From contig OX421968.1 of assembly GCA_949128115.1 (NCBI GenBank), positions 31,586,877 through 31,650,876 of the forward strand: DNA of 64,000 nt. The letters are read 5' to 3'. Position numbers and translations under genes: made by a program. Source of the DNA: Anaspis maculata (Eukaryota; Arthropoda; Insecta; Coleoptera; Scraptiidae). Below are positions 1 to 10,119 of this stretch, in pieces; position 1 is the stretch's first letter, and each line of letters opens with the position of its first letter. The notes beneath the pieces were generated by a model that was given only the letters and a program-made list of their open reading frames with translations, was not told the origin of the DNA and did no database searches.

Positions 1-362
1 ATATACTACTACCAACAATTGAAAAGAGCAAAAAAATAAGTCATAGGACTCTTGAAGTAAAATCGTTTTGCTCATACGGTACCTATACCTAGGTAAACAT
101 CGTAAATAACTGTCATTTAGATTCAAAGTGCCTAATAATCCTAATATCCAACGATTTGCTGGGCGAATCTCTCTTCTTCTTTTCCTCCCTTCTTCTCCTT
201 TTTTCTCTTCTTCTCTTTTTTCCCTTTTTTTCCTCCAGACCCCCCCCCCTCATTTTGAGGTATGGCGAGCGCCACAAAATAAGGTCTATTCGGCGCCACT
301 GCTACTGAAGAAATATTCTATCTGGTTACATAAAATTAATAACGAAAAACATCAGAACTTGT
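1..362. other. Intergenic, no gene seen
   Basis: No coding signal is recognised here. A pyrimidine-rich tract (C/T runs, about 165-248) is the only visible structure, and open frames across it encode only low-complexity Ser/Phe/Leu/Pro. Confidence 0.5.
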
Positions 363-584
363 TCACATCAAACAACTGTTCACTGAAAGAACTTTGGGAT
401 AACCAACCGTCCGGTTGTGCCTCTCAAGACACCGGTTTATGAGAGTTGCCCGTGGGATTTTGAACAAAATGGACGCCTGTTTTTTAGACATCCCATTTCG
501 AATGGGTTCAAGCGCTTTAGCCAGGGTTTCTGGGATATAATTTTGATAACTCCGGGATCTCGGGGTTTTTAGCGCACTTTCCAA
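363..584 (-). pseudogene. psq-type helix-turn-helix domain fragment
   Basis: The minus-strand frame has the pattern of a pipsqueak/CENP-B-like N-terminal DNA-binding domain. It starts with a basic stretch (PRSRSYQNY), followed by a helix of the type ETLAKALEPIRNGMSKKQA, then FKIPRATL, where the recognition helix would be. It ends with a VGYPKVLS segment. This domain opens pogo/Tigger and jerky-type transposases and also host psq transcription factors. Only about 60 residues survive; no DDE catalytic domain follows, and the frame closes soon after the domain. Neighbouring DNA is repeat, which favours a transposon relic or a stray exon. What it once belonged to cannot be decided here. Confidence 0.6.
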
Positions 585-1450
585 AAAAATGGGAAAAAGG
601 CGCTTTTAGCTTCACTTTGTCCGTCCGTCCGTCCGTCTGTCCGTCCGTCCGTACCCGGGATAACTCCTCGGGGAAGAAAAAAGATATCGATATGGTGTAA
701 ACGCTGATCAATAGTACATATGTCCAGAACGTCAAGTTGACTTTTAGTTTTTTGTTATTCTGCCGCCATCTTTAATCCGCCATTTTGAATTTCTCTAAAA
801 GTGATCCGATTGAAATGAAATTTGCAGGCAATGTAAACCACATCAAGATCTATCTAATTTTCGACAATTGATGTCCCGCCGCCATCTTGTATTCTCCATA
901 TTGAACATGTTTCAAAGTGATAGAACTAGGAGAATTATGCCTCAACGAAAAGAGATATCAATGTGGTGCAAACGCCAATGGAATGCGTACGTGACCACCA
1001 TATAAAGTTGACCAATGATTTTTGTCACTTGGCCGCCATCTTTGATCCGCCATTTTGAACTTCTCTGAAAGTGGTCCGATTTGAGTGAAATCCACAGGCG
1101 ATGTGAACTTTATTAAAATACATCCGATTTTGGACAAGTGATGCTCTGCCGCCATCTTGGCCGCCATATTGAAATTTCTTATCACTTAACGATTTTCATG
1201 GAGCTTGGGACTCACCTTTGTTTCATATGATCATTCTTATTCTCCAGCCAAATTCCAACATTCTGCCGCCATCTTGGCCGCCATATTGAAATCTCTTATC
1301 AGTGGAACGATCGATTTTTATGAAACTTAGAACTCACCCTTGTCTATAGTACGATCATTTTGATTTTTAAGCCAAATTTCATGAATCTGACGTTATTTTG
1401 GCCGCCATATTGAAATTTCTGCCCAAATAACGGTAGAACCCTAATTAACC
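540..1450. repeat. Dispersed CCGCCATCTT-word repeat
   Basis: The words GCCGCCATCTT and GCCATATTGAAAT recur about every 120 bp (near 760, 880, 1030, 1150, 1265), separated by related text such as GGAACGATTTTCATG and ACTTGGAACTTACC. The same vocabulary, in both orientations, occurs at 10.1-11.6 kb and 30.3-31.2 kb. In all three places it lies beside a GTCC/GTCTGTCC microsatellite and a CTCCTCGGGG word. It is therefore one repeat family with a fixed internal order. No coding content is seen. Confidence 0.7.
619..651. repeat. GTCC microsatellite
   Basis: About eight near-perfect GTCC units with one GTCT. Equivalent tracts sit at about 11060 and, as GGAC-type tracts, at about 31130-31190, in the same position within the CCGCCATCTT repeat family. 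Confidence 0.85.
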
Positions 1451-1451
1451 T

Positions 1452-2672
1452 ACCGGAGTTACCTTTCTGGTAAGGTGCAGTACGTGTCGTTGGGCCGGGG
1501 CGGCGTTAGGGGTGAGTCTCAATACAAACACCTGAATGCAGGTGTGCCCCAGGGTAGTATCCTGGGGCCTCTTCTCTTTCTCATTTTCATAAATGATTTA
1601 AACATGAAGGACTCACTTCTGACGCTGTTCGCCGATGACACCACAGTTGCTGTGGACTCTCGTGATTCTGCAGAGCTAAGCCGTAGGTCAGCTGCTGCTG
1701 TGTCTGGCATGATTGACTATTGTGGGGGGAACGGTTTACACCTAAACTCCACAAAGACAAACCTGGTTAGATTCTCTCCACGGAGCTGCGATGATAGTCT
1801 GCTCGTGAGGTTTCGGGGACGTAGCATACCCCAAGTTCAGTCTGTGAAGTTCTTGGGACTTTATCTCGACGCGCATCTGACTTGGCGGGTACATGTTGAT
1901 TATGTTCTTGCCAGGCTGTCTTCGTCATGTTTTGTATTGTCGCAGCTCCGCAAAAGAGTTGATTTGATGCCACTGAGAATGTATTACTATGCTCATGTCC
2001 ACTCAATTTTGAGCTATGGTCTTCTCTTGTGGGGTAACTGCAGCGGGATTGGGGAGGTGATGAGGCTCCAGAAGCGCATTCTGCGTCTCATGACATTCAC
2101 CCTTCCTCGTGAAACTTGTCGTTTGCTTTTCTGCAGCTTACGCATAATGACTGTTGTGGCTGAGTATATTCTTGCCTTTGTTACACATGTTCACACGAAC
2201 CGATACCTGCTTGCCACCTACCAGAGACAGACCTACTCTAAATACCATCTGAGGGACGCTGCTCACACTCTCATCGTGCCTTTTCACAAACTTGCGCTGA
2301 CAGGAAGGAGTCACAGGATAGTTTCTTTAATTTTGTTTAATAAACTCCCTGATCGGTTGAAAACAATTGCCGACAGCAAAAAGTTTAAAAGGGCTGTCAG
2401 AGGGTTGCTAATCGAAAGGCCATTTTATTCTATCAACGAGTTTCTTGATGCCGAGATGGTCTGATATTTTATCATTCATTTTTTGTCCGTTTGTCCATTC
2501 ACATTGGATGATTATTATTCTATTATATGTTTATATTTATTATATTTCTATTTATGTGTTTATTTATACTATACATTGACGATGCTCATTTGCAACCCAT
2601 GGATGCAATATTTTAATTATATGTTTTGTAATAATTATTAAAGAGCTAATAAAGAATCTGAATCTGAATCTA
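1452..2672 (+). mobile_element. 5'-truncated non-LTR retrotransposon (CR1/Jockey-like)
   Basis: Coding sequence begins abruptly inside the reverse transcriptase domain near 1452. It runs to a stop at 2464 and is followed by about 200 bp of AT-rich 3' UTR, an AATAAA signal near 2650 and a short (GAATCT)n tail. Abrupt 5' truncation with an intact 3' end is typical of target-primed reverse transcription. No convincing target-site duplication was found. Confidence 0.85.
1454..2464 (+). pseudogene. Reverse transcriptase, C-terminal half (truncated ORF2)
   Basis: The open frame has no start codon of its own, because the element is 5'-truncated. It opens with the segment RSYLSGKVQYVSL, which precedes RT motif B. 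It then carries the motif-B signature GVPQGSILGPLLF, the catalytic motif-C FADDT and the thumb motif FLGLYLD. A C-terminal tail rich in aromatic and basic residues ends near FYSINEF. The catalytic aspartate of motif A lies upstream of the truncation and is missing, so it cannot be an active polymerase. The tail resembles that of the intact LINE ORF at 13328-16138 (FYTLDEF ending), so the two belong to the same broad clade but are clearly different families. The remaining frame has no stops or frameshifts, suggesting a fairly young insertion. Confidence 0.85.
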
Positions 2673-4100
2673 ACATCTTGCGTTCACTAATCTTTCAAAA
2701 AGGAAGTGCGCTACTGAGCCTCATGCCCATGAGACATATTCGCTTGTTTGGTAATACTTTACCATGGTTTTCTAGTCAGCATCTATAACAAAGGGATCTG
2801 GTTCCAAAACTCGCCAAAAATTATCAGGGAAAAAGATACACTGAAAATAAAACGATGCGCGCGCCGGTGTCAAAATATCCCCCGGATGTCAAAGTAGCCC
2901 CGGTTGACGGTACTCACTCGTTTTATTTTGCTGACAAAAGTCGTTGGTGACCTTATCTGCTGCCTCGCACAATTCGAAAGGTGTCTCGCGACCGTCATTC
3001 ATTGTCATCATCACCCCGGCGAATAGTATTTGAAGTTGAAAAGTTTCAAAATGCTCGAAGAGTCTGCTTGGTATTAATTGACATCAACAATAAATGCAGA
3101 GCTTTTTTGTAAAATTTTGGAACTTCACAAATCGGATCTGCTTTGCTAGTAGTGAAAAAAATCGTATGTAAACCGCGCTTGCACGTATCTTTCTCGCCGC
3201 TACGCGGCTTGGGATTTAAACGCTACCCACTCTATATTAGCTCACCTCTCAGCCATGGTATATAATATACTATTTATTTTTTTCATTTATTTTCAGAACC
3301 GAGATAGATAAAGTAAACAAAATTGAGGAATTAATGCCACAACAAACCGTTTTTTAATATCTTCAAGCGTCCCTGGAATATTCTGGAAAAACTAAAGAAA
3401 ACCACCAAGATTTTACTTTCTACTTCGATTCTCCGGCTATGGTCGGAAATACCATAGCCGACATAACATAGACGGAGAAAACATACCCGGAAAAAACATA
3501 ATGTACGCAACAAAATAAGTATATCACCCTGCAAAATTTGACATGACTTTGAAACTGGAGAACTCTGGATTGCTACGAGCGATTCAAATAAATTCTTATA
3601 CCTTCACTAGCCCAATCCTTCAGCTATTGATGAACATCTTTACAAAAGATAAGATACTCCACATTAAGTTTTTACAGGGTGTTCAATGGCTGGATTTCAA
3701 AACCGTAGACATGAAGGTAGACCTCATACCTCGGGACCGTTTTTCCATTTTCAGTTTATCTCTTTTAATTTCAGGGTGACCACTGACCTCTAAAAGTCAG
3801 CTTTTTGGTATTATTACAATAATAACTTTTTTCCTCGTTGACCGATATTTAAAATTTTAGGCTCATTTTGAAGCTAAAGATTCTAGTAGGAATACCAGAG
3901 AATCAAAATTAACTTGAGACAAACATTAAGAATACAGGGTTGTATTAAAAGTGACCAAAACCTGAGCTGTTCTCGGAATCTGGGTTGGGAGGAGAATCGA
4001 TTGAGAATCAAATAACCATCGAAAGGACAAAGGACCCCTCACCCCTCACACCTCGCCTCACACTTATTAGACATTTCTGGGAGCCGAAGAAGGCAAAGCC
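2673..4100. other. Intergenic with dispersed repeat fragments
   Basis: No gene is recognised. The segment about 3815-3990 (text such as TAACTTTTTTCCTCGTTGACC and TTGAAGCTAAA) is a diverged copy of sequence found at 47.65-47.83, 48.55-48.70 and 21.44-21.60 kb. ACAGGGTGTTC at about 3675 is the start word shared with the palindromic elements of 39-50 kb. Confidence 0.5.
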
Positions 4101-4103
4101 TGG

Positions 4104-4820
4104 TTATAGGTGTTTGGTATTGATTATACAGGCATTATTCACCAACAGGTGACCCGTCAGAAACTTTGCGTTTTTTGTTCTAAAGTTTACAAGGCTAGTC
4201 TTAGAGGGGCTCAGAGCCAACCTGTTGGTGTTGAACCACTCGACGACCTCATTGACACCTTTACGGCATTCCCCCTCCAAAACATCCCCTCCCGCAGAGA
4301 CAATCAGGGAGGTATCATCAGCGTATAAGCAAAGGCCGGCATCATTAGCGATCCAACTGGATAAATCATTGATAAAAAGAATAAAGAGCACAGGGCCCAA
4401 AATTGAGCCCTGTGGCACGCCAATGTCAGTTTCCAAAAAATCGGAAAAACAAAAACCGCCGTCGCCATCCGCAATTCGCTCCACCGCTACGCACTGCTTG
4501 CGACCCGTCAAAAAACTAGTCGCCCAGCTCAACGAAACACCCCTGATGCCGTAAGCCTGCAGCCTCTCCAACAGCAAGCCGTGATCGACGCAATCAAATG
4601 CTCTGCTGAGGTCAAAAAAGATCCCAGTTCTCTGTCAAGAAACGAGAGCAATCTGTCCAAAAAGCCGTACTCGAACACTTTGGAGAAGCTGGAGGCCAGA
4701 GCAATCGGGCGATAATTATCAATTTTTCCCCTACCTCCCTTCTTGTATACAGGCAAAATTTTCACCGTTTTCAAGCGGTCAGGAAATGTTCCACTGGAAA
4801 AAGACAAATTCAAAACATGC
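4104..4820 (-). pseudogene. Relic LINE reverse transcriptase (fingers and palm)
   Basis: From the right, the minus strand reads a fingers segment (LTHVLNLSFSSGTFPDRLK, then VKILPVYKKGG and YRPIALASSFSKVFE). About 4632 it jumps, with a frame change, to motif A (FFDLSRAFDCVDHG). It then continues through motif B (GVPQGSILGPVLF) and motif C (LYADDTS). All catalytic aspartates are present. The jump deletes the stretch that normally holds the QxGFRxxxST motif. The frame stops after NTKHL, before the thumb. In the longest open frame here the first dozen residues derive from the neighbouring hAT-like terminus (4829-4867), not from the retroelement. The family is CR1/Jockey-like; the copy is inactive. 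Confidence 0.85.
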
Positions 4821-4938
4821 GTGAGAGGCAGCGACGGCGCCAGCATTTCTTGAACGGGTGGGCACAAAAAGGCACACTATTCAGGGAGGTGAGCACTCAT
4901 TTTGTATACATATGTTTAACCTCCTACCCTCCAAACAG

Positions 4939-5436
4939 CTTTTTTGAAGTGAAACTTCTATTCTCGCGCCTAGATCACAACACACCACTAACGCAGAACC
5001 ACACATGGGAGTGAAATTGCTTCATAGCATCAGTGATTGTAACGAACGCCTGTAACGATGTGCTGTAACGTTGTCTTGTCTGACCTTGGGGTGACCAGCG
5101 TCGTCCCAGGAAATGAAAGAATAAGCTGTTGCAGCGTTCGCCGCGTTCGGTTCTATTTTTTACTAATCGCCGACACTGGACTGCTCTTCGTGTTGTCGTA
5201 CTGTTGGCCCGACAAGAATGGCTCTCGACTTGGCTTGAATAGATTCGAGCGGATGTGATTTATTATAGGGATAGGGAGGTATATTCAAGGCCGGGCCTAG
5301 CAGGCGTGCAGTGCGTTCCGGCGCGCAGGCGAGTACAACAGGCGGCAAGTCATAGGGGCGGTAATATAATAATTAAGTTGAATTTCGAAGAATTCTTTTC
5401 ATTCCCGCATTTGATGGGGCTCTTCACTGCCGAGCG
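4939..5436 (+). repeat. Dispersed repeat, inverted copy at 26086-26570
   Basis: About 500 bp inside the hAT-like element match 26086-26570 in reverse complement, with few differences. Shared landmarks are GATCTAGGCGCGAGAATAG, the GGCCGGGCCT word and GCGTTCCGGCGCGCAGGCG. The match ends inside this element, so the second copy may be a related transposon fragment. Confidence 0.85.
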
Positions 5437-5509
5437 CAGCGAGAAGAGAAATAAAAGAAGTCTAATCGTGAAAAAATCATGTCGAAAGTACTCTGCCCTT
5501 TGAGTGACC

Positions 5510-5532
5510 AATAATAATAATAATAATAATAT
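5510..5532. repeat. (AAT)n microsatellite
   Basis: A short pure trinucleotide tract inside the hAT-like element. Confidence 0.85.
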
Positions 5533-5933
5533 GTAATAAGATTGATAATAAGAAAAACAAGATGATACAAACCGTGAGGGAGCGGAGCGGGAGTACGAAA
5601 AGAACACCTCTTCGAACGTTGTTTGCTGATTGATTCATATGTATAGAAGTTTCACTTTTTCCGAGGGTGACTATGGTCACGCACTCACGTTTTTTTGATA
5701 AAAAAACAGTCAAGCGCGAAAGTTTTGTTCAAAAACAAAAAAACAACGAGATACATTCTTATTTTAGGTTGTTTTCATTAGTATCTACTGAGTTATGCAA
5801 TTATTCAGGTTGTGTGGTTTCTTCATATCACCATTTTTCGAGGCATTTTCTGAGAAATCGGGTGGGCACCTATGATTTTAGGGGAGGCACGTGCCCACCC
5901 TGGCCACCCCCTGGCGCCGTCGCTGGTGAGAGG

Positions 5934-6104
5934 TAACGCCAAAAGAGTGCCAACCTTTTTTATAATGAACGCAGGAACTTCATCCAGACCGGCAGATTTT
6001 TTATTCTTAATTTTGTTTATTATTAAGAGTCTTAACTATAAGAGTCTCATGTTCTGTGAATGGAATGAGATAAAGAGATTTATTATTTATCAATCTTTAA
6101 CTTG
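5934..6104 (-). pseudogene. Relic LINE ORF2 piece (start of RT domain)
   Basis: The minus strand encodes KSLYLIPFTEHETL and then, after a frameshift, NKIKNKKSAGLDEVPAF. The second string is the conserved K-N-x-K-S-x-G-x-D-E-x-P motif at the start of non-LTR RT domains. It continues to LLALPL and joins in frame across the hAT-like insert to the fingers segment at 4820. On its other side it is cut by the 5' end of the I-like LINE at 6105. The copy is decayed, with at least one frameshift and one in-frame stop. Confidence 0.8.
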
Positions 6105-6114
6105 CAAATAGATA

Positions 6115-6628
6115 AGGTGGGTTCAGTCAGCTTGGTTTTAGTTTTAGTCGTAGTCGTTGTCGTAAATTTGAAAGTAGAAAGCACGCGTCATATGCGCGCG
6201 GCGTTCATACAGAGTTTTAGTTTTAATTTTAGTCGTAAGAATTCCGAACTTTGTCGTATGATGCCGACTTGCAGGTTGCGTAATTACCGGTATAAGGTAT
6301 GAGCATGGATGGTGATGGTAATGGATTGTATGTATCAATAAAAAAAATAGCATAAGCATTTGCTTCGATTTCAGAGGAGTTGTACTCCTCATAAATGTAA
6401 GCAAATACTTATTTATGCTTATTTTTTTACGAGTTTTTATATTAATACTACCCATTATGAACACGGACCGTATGAAGATGAAGGTTCGCGCAGTATCATT
6501 CGAGCTCCTATTGGTCAATTCTTACGACTAAATCTTGCTGTATGAACGCCACGGATATGAACGCTCTTCTCTGTTACGACAACGACTAAAACTAAAACAG
6601 CGACTAAATAAGCTGACTGAACGCACCT
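6115..6628. mobile_element. MITE with 19-bp inverted ends
   Basis: The ends AGGTGGGTTCAGTCAGCTT (6115) and, in complement, AGGTGCGTTCAGTCAGCTT (ending 6628) differ at one base. The flanks ATAGATA (6108-6114) and ATAGATC (6629-6635) look like a 6-7-bp target duplication. Inside each end lie repeated GTTTTAGTTTTAGTCG words, and the centre holds a smaller hairpin (6340-6425). No coding capacity. It sits only about 10 bp inside the 5' end of the I-like LINE. The superfamily is not determined. Confidence 0.75.
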
Positions 6629-6635
6629 ATAGATC

Positions 6636-7012
6636 CACCGGTGTGTCCGCACGGAATTATAACGTGGTGTTAGAAATCGGTGAAATCGACGATAAGTGCG
6701 CTGTTTTTTTTTCCGCTGTTTTACAACCTGGACCATCCCTAAGGACTCCCGGACTGGTCACCCCAGCTTTGGACCCTTAGTCCCAGAAGGAATAAGTAGT
6801 ATCATTATTAATTTACCTACATATTTCAACCGTAAATAAGCGATTCGAACACCTATACGGGCTTATCAGCACAGCAAAAAATCACCGCATTTCTTCCCGC
6901 AGTGATTAAATTCGCAGCGGGTCGATAACCTGCTTATTTACTTAAATTCATTTTGCAATGAATCTATTTGTAATACAAAATCAACCCTAAACAAATCAAA
7001 GAAACCCCAACA
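6636..7012 (+). other. 5' UTR of the I-like LINE
   Basis: About 380 bp lie between the MITE and the ORF1 start and have no coding signal. In I-type elements this region holds an internal polymerase II promoter; no specific promoter motif could be confirmed here. Confidence 0.55.
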
Positions 7013-8043
7013 ATGTCATCTCAACCCAACAACACCACTAACGGCAACAATACTGTATCGTATGCCAATGTTGCAAAAACTCTACAGTCTCCTCAAAAGA
7101 AACTTGCTATAGTTATTGACGTGATTGATAACCTAAAATTAATCGAATACCTCAAACCAATTGGTAACATTATTGGCCCAAAGAACATTACCTTTGCATC
7201 CCGCATCTCAAGAAATCGCATTTGTATGTATCTATCAACCGCCCAGTTCGTTGATCAAGTAACAAATCTCAACAAAATCCAAATTAACGGCAACGAGGTA
7301 TCAATACGTCGGCTCATAACACCAGCCAAGACTCATTTTGTCAAATGTCTGTCCATCCATCCCGATGCAATTTCTAGAAGATTCACTGAAAAATATAGGA
7401 TGCGAACCAGTCTCAAATATGTCTTATCTTAGAGCCGGCGTTGAGAACGAAAGCGAGTACATGCACATCCTCAGCTTTAGAAGGCAATTATTCATCAAGC
7501 CCGATGAAAATCTGACGCTGCCACCCTCTTTTGTAGTCACCTACGACAACATTCTGTGTTGTCGTAGGTGACTACGAACCTACGGACACTGACCAACCAC
7601 CCCAACCAGACACTGACCCAACCAAAGATTTCGTATTCCCAAAACCATCTACAAAAAGTGTGAAAAAACTTAAACAAAAGAAAATTAAAAAATCGTCTTC
7701 AACCGAAAACATACCTGATTTGCTAGTTGAAAATACAGAACCCATAAAGCAAATTATACAAGAAAACCCTGGTAAATACATCCTCACTCAAGAGGAATTC
7801 CTATCATTCCTTGAACAATGTCTCAACGGAAGCGACCCGCTGGTAATCGGCCCAACTTTTACTGATAACACCAATGCCCTCATAGAAATGATCAATGACA
7901 TATACCCATGCCTCACCAATAGATATTTAAAAGGTAGATGTACCAGAATTTGTAACAAACTACGCGAAACTTCTGAAAATGACGACTGCGAATCAAATTT
8001 TTCCCAATCTTCGATGGATCAAAGTGATCCAGAGCTCCACTAA
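7013..8043 (+). pseudogene. I-like LINE ORF1 (nucleic-acid-binding protein), frameshifted
   Basis: The ATG at 7013 starts a protein with a polar N-terminus (MSSQPNNTTNGNN) and a VSYANVAKTLQ segment, seen in ORF1 proteins of insect I/Jockey elements. A central RRM-like region follows. Near 7340 the frame shifts to continue as SNVCPSIPMQFLEDSL, then SYLRAGVE, HILSFRRQLFI and LPPSFVVTYDN. There the coding text is broken by a perfect 18-bp hairpin (7533-7575). The CCHC zinc knuckles expected just after this point are absent. A lysine-rich stretch and an acidic C-terminus (7660-8043) follow in another frame. ORF1 proteins package the element RNA. This copy lacks an intact frame and its knuckles, so it cannot work. 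Confidence 0.75.
7533..7575. repeat. Perfect 18-bp hairpin in ORF1
   Basis: GTAGTCACCTACGACAAC (7533-7550), a 7-nt loop ATTCTGT and the exact reverse complement (7558-7575). The left arm is ordinary ORF1 coding sequence (VVTYDN) and the right arm is its inverted copy, which replaces the zinc-knuckle region. A snap-back copying or repair event explains this better than an insertion. Confidence 0.9.
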
Positions 8044-8073
8044 AAAATAAAAGAGAAAAAACAATCTTTCAAA

Positions 8074-9003
8074 ATGTCTAGTTTAATACAGTGGAATTGC
8101 AATGGATACTTTGCACGCCTACCAAGAATACAACACCTAATTTCTGATTATGACCCTACAGTTTTATGTCTTCAAGAAACCAACCTAAAGAATGATCAAA
8201 CTCTCAATTTCAACAACTACACCAGTTACTCAAAAAATCGCCAAACACATCTCATTGCGAGCGGAGGTGTCTCCATTTCAGTTAAAAACAGTTGCCATAG
8301 CGAACAAATCCCGTTGCAGACAACATTTGAAGCAATTGCAGTATCTGTGTCATGGCCTAAGAAGGTCAACATATGTAACATTTACATCTCACCAAATTCA
8401 CCGTTTGACCAAAACGAGTTCTTACATCTCATACAACAACTTCCCTCTCCTTTCATTTTGACAGGTGACTTCAATGCACACCACCCCCTCTGGGGATCAT
8501 CTACATCCAGTCCTAGGGGAAAAGTCATTGAAAACATAATCTCAAACCATCCATCTTTGTTTCTTCTAAACACGGGCCATTATACGCACCTCGACTCTGC
8601 ACATGGTAGTTTTACCAACATAGACAGACCTTACTTTTTGTGATGCTCGCAGTGTACCCGTTATGTCCTGGGAGGTATCGCCTGACTCATATGATAGTGA
8701 CCACTTTCCAATAATAATACAAAGCTTGAATAGCGCAACTGCTGAAATACTGACGCATCCACCAGGAAAGTGGAAAAACAAAAACACAAACTGGGTACAA
8801 TTTCAAAATTCTGTCGATGAAGGACTAAAACATTTCACAATTAAGGAAAACATCAATCATACAGTAAGCGAATTCACAGATATCATAGTAGAAGCTGCAG
8901 AGCTATCAATTGGAAAAAAACGGCTGTGCAAGGTAAACACAATCCAGTCCCATGGTGGAGCCAAGAGTGCAGTTTGGCTGTTAGGGATTATAAAACGGCA
9001 CTT
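8074..9003 (+). pseudogene. I-like LINE ORF2, APE endonuclease domain
   Basis: ORF2 starts at the ATG at 8074. The endonuclease/exonuclease/phosphatase fold is evident: IQWNCNGYFARLPRI at the N-terminus, the catalytic glutamate in LCLQETNL, GGVSISVK, then TGDFNAHHPLWGS with the metal-binding D and N. After a frameshift near 8628 come FCDARSVP and the catalytic SDHFPI. A second frameshift near 8928 precedes the typical post-endonuclease motif PVPWWSQECSLAVRDYK. The coding text stops at about 9003, where a minus-strand retroelement tail is inserted; it resumes at 9441. The enzyme would nick target DNA to prime reverse transcription, but the frame is broken. Confidence 0.85.
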
Positions 9004-9440
9004 AATAATATATATTTATTGTAAACAATAACGTCCTACCATTATAATAAATGGTCTGTAAATACAAGGAATACTTAACAATAAAGAACATTACAAACTT
9101 AAAAAGTAAATTAATATTGTGTGTTTATGTAGATATTGTATGAAAATATTTAGTAGATGTAAAACTGACTTCCAGTAGGTAGGTAGACACAGAATTTTTT
9201 ATCTAGTATAGTTAGTGTATAAGTGATGTTTCAAAATTAAAACGGAATATTTCAATGTCTCAAGAGCAATTGTTTTAACAGTTTTTTTTGGAATAGAAAA
9301 TTTTTTCGTGAAGTCAATAAAAAATTTTGAAATGGTTCCACGAGCACCGATGAAAAGTCCTATAATTTTGATTTCTTTGATCCTGTATTTGTCTTTGAAA
9401 AAATCACAAAAACATAGAAAATCTGATTGAGTATAAAAGA
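9004..9440 (-). mobile_element. Truncated minus-strand non-LTR element tail
   Basis: About 440 bp separate two consecutive pieces of the I-like ORF2. On the minus strand this reads as the C-terminus of a retroelement ORF, a stop, about 190 bp of AT-rich 3' UTR and AATAAA-type text at about 9016. That is the layout of a heavily 5'-truncated LINE copy. Junctions are accurate to roughly 10 bp; no clear target duplication. Confidence 0.65.
9199..9440 (-). pseudogene. Retroelement ORF2 C-terminal fragment (GARGTI motif)
   Basis: The minus-strand peptide of about 80 residues reads IIGLFIGARGTISKFF, then a Lys-rich helix, TIALETLKYSVLILKHHLY and the stop. A hydrophobic strand followed by G-x-R-G-T-I and a terminal helix ending in H-H/N-x-Y resembles the region after the RT domain in RTE/R2-like non-LTR proteins. 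The assignment is by pattern, not by search. The same domain occurs on the minus strand at 54403-54564 (FGSRGTIS ... IIHNHIYE), which shows it is a real family. Confidence 0.5.
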
Positions 9441-9624
9441 CTTCGAGCAAGGGCCAGATACATCATAAAAAGTAATAAAAAACAGTCCTGGGAAACATTT
9501 GTTTCTTCTCTTTCACTAACCTCATCCACAAAAAAAGCCTGGAACGAGATCAAAGCAATTAAAGGCAGCAGAACATTTCAACCAATCACAGCCTTAAAAG
9601 ACGCCAATGGAGAAGTCACAACCT
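9441..9624 (+). pseudogene. I-like LINE ORF2, endonuclease-RT connector
   Basis: The reading frame after the minus-strand insert gives RARARYIIKSNKKQSW, then AWNEIKAIKG and ITALKDANGEVTTS. This is the typical connector before the RT domain of I/Jockey ORF2. It is cut at codon TTS by the TIR element at 9625 and continues at 12743 after the 8-bp duplication. Confidence 0.8.
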
Positions 9625-9641
9625 CGAGGGGCCAACCACTC

Positions 9642-9826
9642 CGGGAATACCTGTACAAAATGTTAAGAATACTTAGGGAATACTAGGGAATACTTGGAGA
9701 ATACTAGGAAATATATGGAAATACCGGGAATATTCGGGAATACTCCGGAAATACCTGAGAATACATGGGAATACTCGAGAATATGTGGGAATATCAGGAA
9801 ATATCTAGGAATACCTAGGAAATACT
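9642..9826 (+). repeat. Left subterminal GGAATAC array (about 11-bp units)
   Basis: About 17 degenerate units of the form (A/G)GGAATAC or GGAAATAC, spaced 10-11 bp. Open frames across it encode only repeated N-T-E-Y-G-I-P residues and are not genes. Confidence 0.88.
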
Positions 9827-10119
9827 GTATCAGAAAACCTCACCAGAGATCGGGAGACGAGCCGTTTCCATTTGTTATGGAAAAAATATCGTCGTTCGAA
9901 AGAGAAACGAGACAGAGAGAACAACACAGTTCGAGGGTGAAAGAATCGGTGCTGTGAATTTCTGGGGAAAAGCGGTCATAAAGGGAAAGGTAGACAAAAT
10001 TGTCATACATTTTTTAACAACTGCTTCTCCTGCATGCGTAAAATAGTAGTAATATTTACTTATACGAGAATTTTCATAGAATTAACAGCTTATTTTGATC
10101 TTGTTCACCTAATCTAAAC

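Larger units (their letters stand above)
4829..5925. mobile_element. hAT-like non-autonomous element, 8-bp TSD
   Basis: The ends are perfect 15-bp inverted repeats, CAGCGACGGCGCCAG at 4829-4843 and its complement at 5911-5925. They are flanked by identical 8-bp duplications GTGAGAGG (4821-4828 and 5926-5933). CAG-type termini with 8-bp duplications fit the hAT superfamily. Without the insert and one duplication copy, the minus-strand LINE frame runs straight through (ALPL then THVLN), which independently confirms the boundaries. No transposase frame is visible in the 1,097 bp. Confidence 0.9.

Noticed and set aside
4829..4867. N-terminal extension of the LINE fingers frame
   Set aside because: These residues are encoded by the hAT-like terminal inverted repeat; the retroelement frame starts only at the target duplication.
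9642..9957. Open frame rich in N-T-E-Y-G-I-P residues over the left GGAATAC array (and its minus-strand partner at 12479-12739)
   Set aside because: An 11-bp repeat is automatically open in all frames once stop-free, and the peptide only mirrors the DNA repeat.
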